From Eublepharis macularius (Eukaryota; Chordata; Lepidosauria; Squamata; Eublepharidae), in NCBI RefSeq assembly GCF_028583425.1, contig NC_072791.1, positions 35,595,368 through 35,659,367 of the forward strand: 64,000 bases of DNA, in the 5' to 3' direction. The notes beneath the pieces were generated by a model. It saw only the letters and a list, made by a program, of their open reading frames with translations. It did not search any database and was not told the origin of the DNA. A program made the position numbers and the translations under genes. Below, piece by piece: positions 36,036-46,447 of the stretch (position 1 is the stretch's first letter; each line of letters opens with the position of its first letter).

Positions 36036-36425
36036 TCCTTTGGAGGGGCTGTGGCTCCGTGGAAGAGCCTCTGCTTTGCATGCAGGAGGTCGCACGTTCC
36101 ATCACATTCTATCACTGGCACCTCTAGATAAAGGCTGCTTCCACACACGTTGGATAATCCACTTTCAATACTCTTTAGTGAACATCTGGAACTGCTTTTC
36201 CATGTGTGGAACAAAAAATCCACTTCCAAAGGATTGCTAAAGTGCATTGAAAGTGCATTATTCAACGTGTGTGGAAATGGCCAAAATCTTCAGGAGTTGG
36301 GACTTTGACTTGAGACCCTGGAGATCTCTGGAGACCCTGGAGATAGTGTCTACTCTGAGTAGACACTATTACCTGTGATAGATCAATTGACTGACTCAGT
36401 AGACGACAGCTTCATATTTGTACCT
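36036..36425 (+). repeat. tRNA-derived SINE split by a MITE
   Basis: The head ctccgtggaagagcctctgc, then tttgcatgcaggaggtcgc, is tRNA-like. The body resumes after the MITE with gacttgagaccctggagatc and ends gcttcatatttgtacc. An internal duplication of gagaccctggagat is present. The reverse-strand copies at 19743 and 20970 belong to the same family. Confidence 0.7.
36133..36282. mobile_element. Palindromic MITE (copy 1)
   Basis: The ends ggctgcttccacacacgttg and caacgtgtgtggaaatggcc (read outward) are inverted repeats, and the interior continues the palindrome. A second copy is at 38431-38582. There is no clear target duplication, so the superfamily is open. Confidence 0.7.
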
Positions 36426-36789
36426 CGCTATGTACAAAACAATAGATGAAAGTCAAATTATTAGATTCATTTATTTTGTATCTAAAGGCTGACTGACACA
36501 TGGGACTGACAATCAGGCATTTTAAAGCAAACTATTGCACTTAGAAGATTTTGGGGCAAATATTAAATAGTAATGAACTTTCAGTCATGGGATATATATT
36601 TACCTCCATGAACACTGTCCTTAGGATTTTATGCCTCAAACATCAAAATATACGCCCACCTACATTGTTGCTTTCTATTTTTAAACGAATATCTAGTTTT
36701 TCTTCAAAAACAGAATGTAGAGCAGGCAATGACCCACATATCTTTAGTAGGATGATGCTGTGGAAAAACTTAGACAAATGATGGGTGCG
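36426..36789. other. Unrecognised sequence
   Basis: I see no supported feature. Confidence 0.35.
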
Positions 36790-37363
36790 TGGGTGGGTAT
36801 TCATTATCCCAAATTTCAAATTCAGAGTAGTCAAATGTCCCACCCCCCAAATCTGGAATACCATCAGATTAGCAGTCTTTCTCACATTCTCAGGAAGGCC
36901 ACCATTCCATAATACCAGGGCTAGCACAGAAAAATCCATAGCCTGGGGAGCCGAAGTCCACAAGGGCGCCTGCAAGTCAAGTCCAAAAGTGGCTCCCGAT
37001 GAACAGACTGTAGTTGTCACTGAGGAAGAAAGGCAGCCATGGAGATGTGGGGCGGGGGGGGGGGGGCAGACCTTGAATTGTACTTGGAAACAGATACATC
37101 GCCAGTGCATTGCCCACATGGTGGGTGTAGCATGCATAGTTTTGCCAACACCTGCAAGGCAGTCAGCTACACCATTTTGCACCCATTGAGGTTTCCATAT
37201 GGTCTTCAAAGGTAGAGCCACACAGAGCTAAATGTGTACTTCAGCAAAAGAGCAGGACCTGGTATCACTCCCAAACTCCTCACCAAGTACAAGGAAGATA
37301 TTTTAAGTCCACTAAAAGTAGGGAAAGTAACACTGTCCAGAACCTTTGCCTTTTTAACCGCCA

Positions 37364-37754
37364 TAGGTTTGCGAGGTGCACGCCAGTAGTGGGCAAACTC
37401 CCAGAAGTTTGCCTCTCTACCTGCCAATCACTGGCAATCAGTGGGAGGTTGCAGGCCACCTGGCAATCACCCATCACTCGCAGACAACCTGGGCAAACAG
37501 GCAGCACACCCACTCCCAGCCAGCATACAATGATGTCATTTCCAGAAGTGAGGTCATCACGCTGATTGCAGGAGCGCTCCTGCACTTCATACAAGCCCAG
37601 TTTCAGCCTCAAACAGGCAAATCATGAGGGCAGGTCAGAAGTGATGTCATTGCACACCAGCTGGGAGCACACACATACTTTGTGCACACGCAAGGCTGAA
37701 TCCCAGTAAGTGCTGCCCCTCCATACCAGTTGCCAGAGAGACCTGGAAACCCTA
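37364..37754. mobile_element. hAT-like non-autonomous element
   Basis: The ends taggtttgcgaggtg and acctggaaaccctaa form an inverted pair related to the TAGGGTTGCCAG type. The 8-bp flanks aaccgcca (37356-37363) and aaccagca (37755-37762) match at six of eight bases, as expected of an old hAT duplication. The internal palindrome atgatgtcatttccagaagtg is similar to one in the 8026 element. Confidence 0.55.
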
Positions 37755-37786
37755 AACCAGCATCACCTCTGTCTTGTCAGAATTAA

Positions 37787-37967
37787 GGCCGATTCCAGAC
37801 GGCCCTCCCCATGCCGAAACATCGCGCATCGTCGCGCAGAAAACGCGAAATATCGCGTTTTCTTGCGCGACGTCGTGCAAAACTCACGTGAGAAAACGCG
37901 ATATTTCGCGTTTTCCGCGCGACAACGCGCGACGTTTCAGCATGGGGAGGGCCGTCTGGAATCGGCC
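37787..37967. mobile_element. CpG-dense palindromic MITE, Harbinger-like
   Basis: The 181-bp body begins ggccgattccagacggccc and ends with its complement, gggccgtctggaatcggcc. TAA flanks it at 37784-37786 and 37968-37970. The surrounding L2-like module reads through cleanly when the MITE and one TAA are removed, giving an internal empty-site check. CpG density is far above the rest of the window. Confidence 0.85.
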
Positions 37968-38029
37968 TAAGTTTCAATTTGCTCACCCTTAATGTAAGAT
38001 TTTGCTTGTAATTATGTTTTTGTGATTTC

Positions 38030-38790
38030 TGCTTGTTCATATGGGAGTTTTTAGTATATGTTACTGTGAGTTTAAATGCGAGCCTTTGAGGAAAGAAGGA
38101 AGTGGGGGCTGGTTGGATGATTTGAGTCTGCTCTGATTGGGTGGTAGCTGACCCTAAGGGGCGGAGTGAACTGCAGTTTTTAGTCAGAGTGTTGAGAAAA
38201 AGTATTCAGTCTGTCAAGTTCCTTGAATCTGTGTGGAGCCTGGAGAAATTCTTTCTAAGTCAGGCAAACTGTGTGAGCCTGGGTCAGTCTGTGTGTATCT
38301 CTGAGAGACGTTATTCTATCTAGGTCAGGCAGGCTGTGTGGAAGAGCCTGAGGGAATCTGTGCCTGTGTGGATGAGATAAGAGTTTATTCTGTTAGTGAA
38401 AATATGTGTGGAAAATTAGTCTTTGTGACTGGGAGTGATTCCGCACACATTGGATAATGCACTTCCAATCCTCTTTATAGATCATTTGGAATGGATTTTT
38501 TTGAGTGCGGAACAAAAAATCCACCTCAAACGATTGATAAAGTGCATTGAAAGTGCATTATCCAACGTGTGCGGAATCAGCCTTAGTCTGTGAATGTGCC
38601 TTTAAGAAGATACAACTGTTTTGAAACCAAGTTCATGAACTATTCTGAAACCAATACTTTTATCAATGCTCTGCTTATGTTCTTATAAATACAGTCTACT
38701 TCTGTTTAAGCAAAAAACCAGTCTACTTCTGTTTAAGCAAAATTCATCTGCCATATAGAATTGGTGTTAGCGGTGGGTTCAAACGCCAAA
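38030..38790 (+). repeat. Possible LTR with adjacent primer-binding-like site
   Basis: A TATA-like cttataaatacag lies at about 38685, followed by a short tandem copy of agtctacttctgtttaagc. Then ttggtgttagcggtggg and ttcaaacgcc occur at about 38761-38787. The last stretch resembles the complement of a tRNA-Leu 3' end with several mismatches. I infer a decayed LTR element. No coding region follows, and a MITE interrupts it at 38431. Confidence 0.3.
38431..38582. mobile_element. Palindromic MITE (copy 2)
   Basis: The ends gtgattccgcacacattgg and ccaacgtgtgcggaatcagc form an inverted pair. The interior palindrome (attgaaagtgcattatcc) matches copy 1 at 36133. This copy keeps several CpG sites lost from copy 1. 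Confidence 0.75.
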
Positions 38791-40909
38791 GGAAAGCTAT
38801 TCTGCAGGAATAAGCCTGGGTAAAGTAGAGAACATCTGAAGCTCTTTAGGTGGAGGAAAAAAGGAGTGTTGGTATAACCAGGGCCCTTCTAAAGTAAAAG
38901 TTTAAGGTAACATAAGGAGGAGCTGTAATAAAGGTCCAAGGTGAGGTTAACGGAAAATCATTACTCTTAGCCACTTAACTGTGGCTGACAAACATAGCAA
39001 GGACGCGGAGAAGTTTACCACACACCTCTTCTTTCCTTTTAGAACATTATCACTAGCATATTAGCAAGCCTTTTCTCCAAAGTATAGCCACTTACTGCTT
39101 ACAGTTTGCTTTCTACAGACATAAAAGCAGCTGGGGCTTTAAACTACTTCACAAAAATCTATCGATTTTGCAAGTGGGGTACGGTATTTTCATTGGAGTA
39201 AAAAAAAAACCCATGGTGTTTTTCTTGTTTGGGTTTTGAAAACACTGATCCAGGGAAGCACTGTTAAGTGCTCTGGAGAGAGAGCCCTCCAGCTTTTCAC
39301 AGAAAGATGATCTGATAGCATTCCATAGAACTGGTGCTATTTATTAAATAAAAGGAGGGGGGTCTTAACAAAAGTGACAATCCAACTAATGAAAAAGTGT
39401 AATAAGCCTTTGGGAGTTGTGAAAAACAGTGGCTTGGAGCCTCAAGAAGGGTACCTCCAAGTGGGGACTGGAAATCTCCCAAAACTACAACTGATCTTCA
39501 GACTACAGAAATCAGTTCCCCGGAAGAAAATGGCTGCTTTGGAGGGTGCACACACAATGCATTATACCCTAGTGAGGTCCCTCCCCCCCAAACCCCACCC
39601 TCCCCTATTACCTACCCCCGCAAATCTCCAAGAATTTTCCAACCTGGTGCTGTCAGTCCAAACCCTAAGCATTGTGATGAGTAGAATCACATTAGAGGAA
39701 GGCAACCTACTCTTACACAGACACCAGTGGACCCAAAGGAACAGTGTGGGAAGCAAACTGGAAGTCTACAGCAGGAGAGAAGAAATGGCTAAAACCTGTT
39801 CCATCAGAGGAGCTGCTGCTACGCAAATGTAACCACCCCTTAGGATTCAAACGATTACTTCTGTCACCAAAAATAGATTGGGGAGGGGGGCATCTGATGA
39901 TATTCCAGTACCGCTGCAAGGATGAATTGTTTAAAACAACTGTATTAGACAACCTTGGTCCACCAGTATGCTCTGGTGAGTTACCACCTGTTGTATAGAG
40001 TGTTTACCTGGCCCGACTGTTTCAAATATGTTGTTTTTATGTTTCATGTTTTTATTAGTGCCTTCCCTCAGCCCATTAGAGCAAGGATAGAAATATTTTA
40101 AATAAATACATTTTCCCAAAAGGTGCAAACTGGTTGAATTTCACCTCAGAAAACTAGTGAAAGATTTAATGAACTCAGTTCAAATATGCACACTCAACGT
40201 GGAGGGGAAAAGATGCTTTGTACCTTAAAGAATTTCTTTCTGTAAAACACATGCTTTTCTGTGCAGATCGGCCCTAGCTGAATCCTTGGCATGTCCAGGC
40301 AACAGTAATGGTCAAGCCTGTTTCCTGCTTCACACTAGAGATGAATGGGTTCTAGTAGTTTCATCATGTTTAGGGTTCAATCACATTCCATCCCTAGCAG
40401 TTCATTTTGAGGATCTTCCAATGAAATTTGCAGAAGGGTGCATTGATTGAGCAGAATCCCCAGAAAAAAGAGGGAATGATTTCTTCTCTTCCCTCCCCTC
40501 TTTAAACGTTTATTTCTTCCGTATCAGCATTCAGCACATACAGGGGAAGGGGTTTTTCCTAAGTGCTATGGGAGCATGTTTGTGTGATCTCACTGTGTAG
40601 CAACCTTTGTAAATGGCAAATGGCAAATGGTAAATGACTTTAATGTTCAGGAGAGCTTTGAAAATGAATTTGCCAGGTCTCTATTCAAGTGTGAGATCTC
40701 ACAAAGGGGCCTCCTATGGCACTATGAAATCTCTTTATCATACCCACAGCTACACTCCCAGTACAGATTCTCACATTTACAGAATGCTTCATAAGTGTCC
40801 GAATCTCTGCTGAGAGAGCATCTGTGGCCTCTGGAAAGAGATACTGCCCCATACAGGCAAGGGCAGAATTGCTTCCTTTAGTCCACAGTTGCACTCCCAA
40901 GAGCCGTTC
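38791..40909. other. Mostly unrecognised; MITE fragment at about 39440-39660
   Basis: The stretch at 39490-39650 (tggctgctttggagggtgc, gtgaggtccctccccccc, caagaattttccaacctgg) repeats the 28985-29170 fragment. The rest shows no feature I can support. Confidence 0.35.
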
Positions 40910-40927
40910 AAGCATTTACAGAGCCTT

Positions 40928-42464
40928 TTAGGAATGGTACCAGTTCGTTGGCCATTGTCTTATAAAATTTGGCTGTAAGTCCGTCTGGCCCTGGCGCCTT
41001 TCCCAAATTTGTTGATTGTATTGCCATTTTTATTTCCTCATCCGTTACTTCGTTGTTCAGTCTATCTCTCCACGCTTCCGAGATTACTGGGAGCTTCATT
41101 TTCTCCAAATATGTCGCTATTGATTCTTTATTCAACTCTTTCTTATTATACAATTTAGCATAAAATTTATAGAAGGCTCTACTAATGGATGTCTATTCCA
41201 AATACGTTTTGTTATCTTCACATATTTTATTTATTGTTTTCTTTTCCTTTCTCTTTTTCAATTGCCATGCCAAATATTTCCCAGGTTTGTTTGCACCTTC
41301 AAACCCTTTTTGATTCAGTCTTTTAAGATTCCACTCCAATTCTTTATTATGCATTGCTGTCAGCTGTTCTTGTAATATTTTAATGTCCTGATAAATTTTC
41401 TTTTTCCTTGGTCTCTTCTTTAACTGTATTTCTTTGGCTTTTATTTTCTCCATGATCTCCTGTCTCTTCTCCTCTTTCTTTTTTCTGGCTCTTCCATTTA
41501 AGTCCATTAGTATGCCCCTAATTACTGCCTTGTAAGTGTCCCAAACCTTATTAGTTGGTACTTCTTTATTCATGTTGTATTGTATGAAGAACTTTGTCTC
41601 TCTTCTCAGCATCTCCATATTATCTCCCTCTTGAAGTAAGTCCTCATTTATTCTCCATCCTTTCCTTTTGCTCCTTCTCCTCAATTTCCACATAATTGGA
41701 TTATGATCCGAGCCTACCATCGGCATTATTTCCACTTCCTTAGTCCATAACGCTAAGTCTTTTGAGGCCCAGATCATATCAATTCTCGATAGTGTAAAGT
41801 GTCTTGCGGAGTAGAACGTAAATTGTCTGCTTTTCGGGTTTTGTCTTCTCCATACATCTTCTAAGGTTTCCTGTTGTATCAATTCAAAAAACAACTTTGG
41901 TAACAGTCCTCTCTTCTTTTGTGCAGTTGATGATTTTTTGTCTAAGTCCAAATTTGTCACTCCATTGAAGTCTCCAGCAAGTATTATCTGGTCATATGAA
42001 AGTTCATCTAGTTGCTTCCTTAAATCCTCAAAGAAGCTTTCTTTTGCTCCATTAGGTGCATAAATTCCAACTACCAGCACTCTCTTTAAATTCCATACGC
42101 ATTCCACTGCTATAAATCTGGCTTCCACATCTTTCATTACAAACTTTGGCTGCAGCTCCTCTTTAATATAAAGCACTACTCCTCTTTTTTTCTTATTAGA
42201 GGCCGCTGCAAAATCATTGCCCAATTTTTTTGATTTTAAATACTTTACATCTTGTTTTCGAATATGGGTCTCTTGCAAACATACAATATCACATTTTTGT
42301 TTTAATAGCCAGTGAAAATGCTTTTTCTCTTATTCGGTGAATTAAGTCCATTTACATTCCAAGATAAAACTTTACACTCCATAATCATAATCTTGTTGCT
42401 GGTAAGTCCTTTTCATTGTCTCTTATAAATCGCTCCATCTCTCGTTCAGATCTGATGCGTTTTT
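40928..42464 (-). pseudogene. Inverted L1 segment: end of ORF1, ORF2 endonuclease, RT N-terminus
   Basis: On the minus strand it runs from the last ORF1 codons through the ORF2 start (about 42381), the endonuclease domain and into the RT region at LTAKFYKTMANELVPFLK. Visible endonuclease motifs are CLQETHIRKQD-type start residues, LAGDFNGV and SDHNPIMW. A small deletion near 42320 shifts the frame after NKRK, and a TAG occurs at about 41190 where the full-length copy reads YLEQ. It is therefore not functional. Confidence 0.9.
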
Positions 42465-45400
42465 TCCTAAAAGAAGTGATCAATGGAGTATTAAAGGATC
42501 AACGGATTCCAGATACCTGGAAGGAAGCTAACATCTCATTGATCCCCAAAGAGGGCCAAGATCTGACTAATGTGAAAAATTACAGACCCATATCCTTACT
42601 TAATAATGACTATAAAATCTTTGCGAAGATACTGGCAGAGAGAGTGAAGGGATGGCTTTCGGAAGTTATTGAGGAGGAACAAGCAGGTTTTTTACCTGGT
42701 AGACAAATCAGAGACAATTTAAGGACAGTGATCAATGCTATTGAGTATTATGATAAGCGTTGTGACAAAGAGGTTGGTTTCTTCTTTGTTGATGCTGAAA
42801 AAGCGTTTGACAATTTGAACTGGGACTTTATGTTTGCCACTATGGAAAAGCTACAAATGGGAGAAAGATTCATAAGAGCAGTTAAAGAAATCTACAGAGA
42901 CCAGAATGCAGCAATTGTGGTGAATGATGAGACTACTAAGAAATTGACTATAAGTAAAGGAACAAGACAAGGTTGCCCGTTGTCTCCGCTGTTATTCATT
43001 TTGGTATTGGAGATACTGATGATACAAATACGACAAGATGAAGAAATCCGCGGAATAAAAATAAAAGACTTTTCTTATAAGGTCAGAGCATTTGCGGACG
43101 ATATAATGTTAATTGTGGAAGACCCAATGGAGAATATGCCAAAAGTGATAGAGAAGATCAAGGAGTTCGGAGATTTGGCAGGGTTTTATATTAACAAAAA
43201 GAAGTCAAAGATACTATGCAAAAATATGACTAAGCAAAAACAACAACTGTTAATGGAAATAACGGACTGTGAAGTAACAACTAAGGTGAAATATTTGGGA
43301 GTTGAACTGACTGCAAAGAATATAGATCTATTCAAAAATAACTACGAAAAACTATGGACTCAGATTGAGCAAGATTTGATCAAATGGAATAGATTGAATT
43401 TGTCATGGTTGGGAAGGATTGCAGCAGTTAAGATGAACGTGTTACCAAGAGTAATGTTTTTGTTACAGACAATACCAATTATCCGAGACTTTAAGCAGTT
43501 TGAAAAATGGCAGAGGAAAATATCAGACTTTGTTTGGGCAGGCAAGAAGCCTCGAGTGAAAATGAAAGTTTTACAAGATGCAAAGGAAAGAGGCGGAATG
43601 CAACTGCCCAATCTAAGACTTTACTATGATGCAATCTGCCTAGTGTGGCTGAAAGACTGGATGACGCTGAAGAATAAGAAATTATTGGCCCTAGAGGGAT
43701 ATAAAAAAATATTCGGATGGCATGCATACCTATGGTATGATAAAGTAAAAGTGAACTCTATGTTCTTACATCATTACATACGGAAAAGCCTATTTGCAAC
43801 TTGGAAGAAGTACAGAGACTTTTTACAAGAAGGAACCCCCATGTGGGTGGTTCCATATGAAGTAATAGATCCGAGAGCTGTCGATACTGAGCAACAGTGT
43901 TTAACATATAAGGAGATAACCCGAATAGAATCTTCCAAACTTAAAATAAAGACACAGGACGAGTTATCACCCAACTATGATTGGTTTCAGTATAGGCAAA
44001 TCAGAGATCTCTACAACTCGGATTGTGCAAAGGGAGGCATAAGAACAGAGAATTCGGAACTAGAGCAGACACTTTTAAAATTTAATTTAATTTAATTTAT
44101 TATATTTATATTCCGCCCTCCCTGCTTTCGCAGGCTCAGGGCGGATAACAAATACAAACATGTTTAAAAACATTTAAAAACATTAAATAATACCTTTAAA
44201 AACATTTAAAAACATTAAATATAACAATTCATGCTGCCCAGTGGTTCATACATGCCTCTGTGTTTGCATAGGGGTGATGGTTTAACCCCCCCTTCACGGG
44301 GGGGGCAGGCACTGCCCGGCGTTAGCCATATGCCTGGCGGAATAGCTCTGTCTTACAGGCCCGGTGAAATGCAAGCAAATCTTGCCGGGCCCTTGTCTCG
44401 CAAGACAGAGCATTCCACCAGGTCGGGGCCAGGACTGAAAAGGCCCTGGCCCTGGTCGACGCCAGGCGGGCCTCCCTAGGGCCAGGGACACTTAAAAGAT
44501 GTTTTCCGCCAGAGCGGAGAGTCCTCCGGGGCTCATATGGTGAGAGACGGTCCCTCAGATACGTCGGTCCCAGTCCACGTAGGGCTTTGTAGGTTAACAC
44601 CAAAACCTTGAACCTGATTCGGTACTCCACTGGCAGCCAATGCAGCTGGCGTAGCACCGGTGTAATATGCTCCCACACCGGTGCTCCAGCAATGACCCGC
44701 GCTGCTGCATTCTGTACCAGCTGTAACCGCCGGATCAGGCCCATGGGAAGCCCAGCGTAGAGCGCGTTACAGTAATCAGTAAAAGAGGATAAGAAGGAAA
44801 TTTCCAAGGTATACCAAGTACTGTTGAAATGGTATACTGAAGATGAAATAGTTAAAGTACAAATGGTGAAGTGGGCCATAAATTTTAACAAAGAAATAAC
44901 AATGGAGGCATGGGAACACTTGTGGAAAAACACAATGAAGACTACAACGTGTACTAATATTAAAGAGAACATTTACAAAATGATCTATCGTTGGTACATG
45001 ACACCAAAGAAGATTGCGCTAGGGAATTCGAACACTTCTAATAAATGCTGGAAATGTAAAAAACATGAGGGCTCTCTGTACCATATGTGGTGGACGTGTG
45101 AGGTAGCTAGGCAGTACTGGGGAGAAATAATAAAAGTAATAAGTGAGATTCTACAATTTCAAATCAATAAGAACCCAGAACTGCTACTGAACTTGGGAAT
45201 GGAGAACATTCCAGCCCAATATAGAACATTGCTATTTTACATGACAGCAGCGGCCAGACTTTTGTATGCGCAAAAATGGAAAGTACAAGAAGTGCCAACT
45301 ATTGAGGATTGGACTTACAAATTGCTGTATATGGCCGAAATGGACAAAATGACAAGAAAACTGAGAAATCTGGACCCAGGACAGTTCAACACAGACTGGG

Positions 45401-45471
45401 AGAAGCTGAAGCAATATGTGTTGAAGAAATGGGAGGTGGGAGGAGAACTGTGGCAGTTTGAGAACTATTGA
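42464..45471 (+). pseudogene. Direct L1 segment: ORF2 RT and C-terminus, interrupted
   Basis: The frame from 42464 to 44080 holds the reverse transcriptase: YRPISLLNNDYKIFAKILAE, EEEQAGFLPGRQIRDN, FFVDAEKAFDNLNW (catalytic D), GTRQGCPLSPLLF and AFADDIML (catalytic DD). It is open through this part. After the 700-bp L2-like insert it resumes at 44781 and finishes with the CWKCKKHEGSLYHMWWTC cluster and a stop at 45469-45471. The open frame that seems to end at 44095 is an artefact of the insert. Confidence 0.92.
44081..44780 (-). mobile_element. L2-like LINE 3' end inside L1
   Basis: On the minus strand the frame begins at TDYCNALYAGLPMGLIRRLQ and continues LVQNAAARVIAGAPVWEHI, LRQLHWLPVEYRIRFKVL, TYKALRGLGPTYL and CKTELFRQAYG, the C-terminal part of an L2-like (CR1-group) reverse transcriptase. 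The 3' end has a gggcggaatataaat motif and an (AATTA)-like simple tail. The L1 sequence resumes exactly after removal of the insert, with a short aaaa duplication at 44077-44080 and 44781-44784. It is fairly young and open except for truncation. Confidence 0.85.
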
Positions 45472-46205
45472 AATATGACAAAATGTAGAGGGGGGTGACT
45501 TTACCGGAGGGTAGAGAGAGAAATGAAAATGTCTAAGCAGCTATCTTGTTAGATTGTTATATATAGAAAAATATATAGAATGTGGATAGAAAATAACTAA
45601 CTATAAGGACCGACTAATTAATATTGTTTCTGGTATAAACGTGTAATATGTTAAACTGAATAAGTCTACCTGAAGAAATATATGGATTAAACTGATTGAT
45701 AACTTTTGATGATAGTTATATAGATGTATAATTAAAGAAAGAGGAAATTAATAACATAATTAAATATAACTAAAGTAGAATGAAGACAAGATATGTAGAA
45801 AAAGTAATATACAGAATATAAGTTAAATTGGTTGACTTATATGAATGCATGGATTATATGGTTTATATGGTATATGGTTTATAGAAATATTTGAAACCAG
45901 CAAATTATGAAATTATGAAAAAAGGGACAAATTGTTTGTCTAATACGGAAGAAGGGACTTAAAGATAGGGTATAGAGTGTTAAAAATAGTTAAAGAATTA
46001 TTGCTTAGATTAAAGGGAAAGTATATGTATGTTAGATAGATGAATTTAAAATGAGTAAGGGAAAAGGGACAAAGGGTTGGAAAACTGTTGGAAGTCTACA
46101 AAAAAGGGGGGAAAGGGAGGGGGTTAGAAATTGGGAAACGGGAATTGATTGTAATGTGAAATCAAATGATTCTAATTCCAATAAAAATTTTATTAAAAAA
46201 AAAAA
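45472..46205 (+). other. L1 3' untranslated region and poly(A)
   Basis: This A/T-rich segment includes ggttggaaaactgttggaag and ends in an 18-base A run. It matches the 3' regions at 9041-9807, 21050-21803 and 55022-55682, and so defines one L1 family. Confidence 0.9.
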
Positions 46206-46287
46206 AAGCATTTACAGAGCCTTATGTTGTGGACACATTTTGTTTGTAATGCTGTCTGAAGAGGGTTTTCTAACCCACTTCTGTGAT

Positions 46288-46420
46288 GGTTGTTGGGGGT
46301 TTTCCGGGCTGTATTGCCGTGGTCTTGGCATTGTAGTTCCTGACGTTTCGCCAGCAGCTGTGGCTGGCATCTTCAGAGGTGTAGCACCAAAAGACAGAGA
46401 TCTCTCAGTGTCACAGTGTG
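46288..46420 (-). repeat. PLE terminal repeat, left arm
   Basis: It starts at ggttgttgggggttttccgg, beside the target duplication, and lacks the 36-base extension found at the other end. It includes the hammerhead core at 46342-46376. Confidence 0.85.
46342..46376 (-). ncRNA. Hammerhead ribozyme core
   Basis: The minus strand has CTGAAGA, the GCCAGC/GCTGGC stem, GAAAC and GTC with no core change. Cleavage would fall after GTC, releasing RNA starting AGGAACTAC. Activity is inferred from the core alone. Confidence 0.75.
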
Positions 46421-46447
46421 GAAAAGATGTAGGTCATTTGTATCTAC

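Larger units (their letters stand above)
36790..38005 (-). mobile_element. L2-like LINE fragment holding two MITEs
   Basis: On the minus strand, FSVLALVLWNGGLPENVRK resembles AFSVLAPTWWNALSCETRA in the 44081 copy. The segment cacctctgtcttgtcagaattaagtttc, read across the CpG-rich MITE, is the non-coding module also present at 22000-22235. The element is split by insertions at 37364-37754 and 37787-37967. No frame is intact. Confidence 0.5.
40928..46205 (+). mobile_element. L1 LINE with 5' inversion
   Basis: An 18-bp target duplication aagcatttacagagcctt flanks the whole unit at 40910-40927 and 46206-46223. The 5' part (40928 to about 42464) is inverted. The 3' part (about 42464-46205) is in direct orientation and ends in poly(A). 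The two parts share about 10 bp (ttcctaaaag) at the inversion point. This is the signature of twin priming. The direct part was later split by an L2-like insertion at 44081-44780. Both ORF2 halves match the full-length L1 at 55022. Confidence 0.95.

Noticed and set aside
36643-37221. A 192-codon host gene
   Set aside because: Part of the frame resembles the L2-like C-terminus and the rest has no domain. It lies in an interrupted LINE fragment.
37783-38040. An arginine-rich protein on either strand
   Set aside because: Both frames are readings of one CpG-dense palindrome (a MITE), which explains the near-identical peptides from opposite strands.
43360-43974. Minus-strand frames inside the L1 RT region
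   Set aside because: They are complementary-strand shadows of the plus-strand ORF2, and matching shadows occur at 56735-57393 in the other L1.
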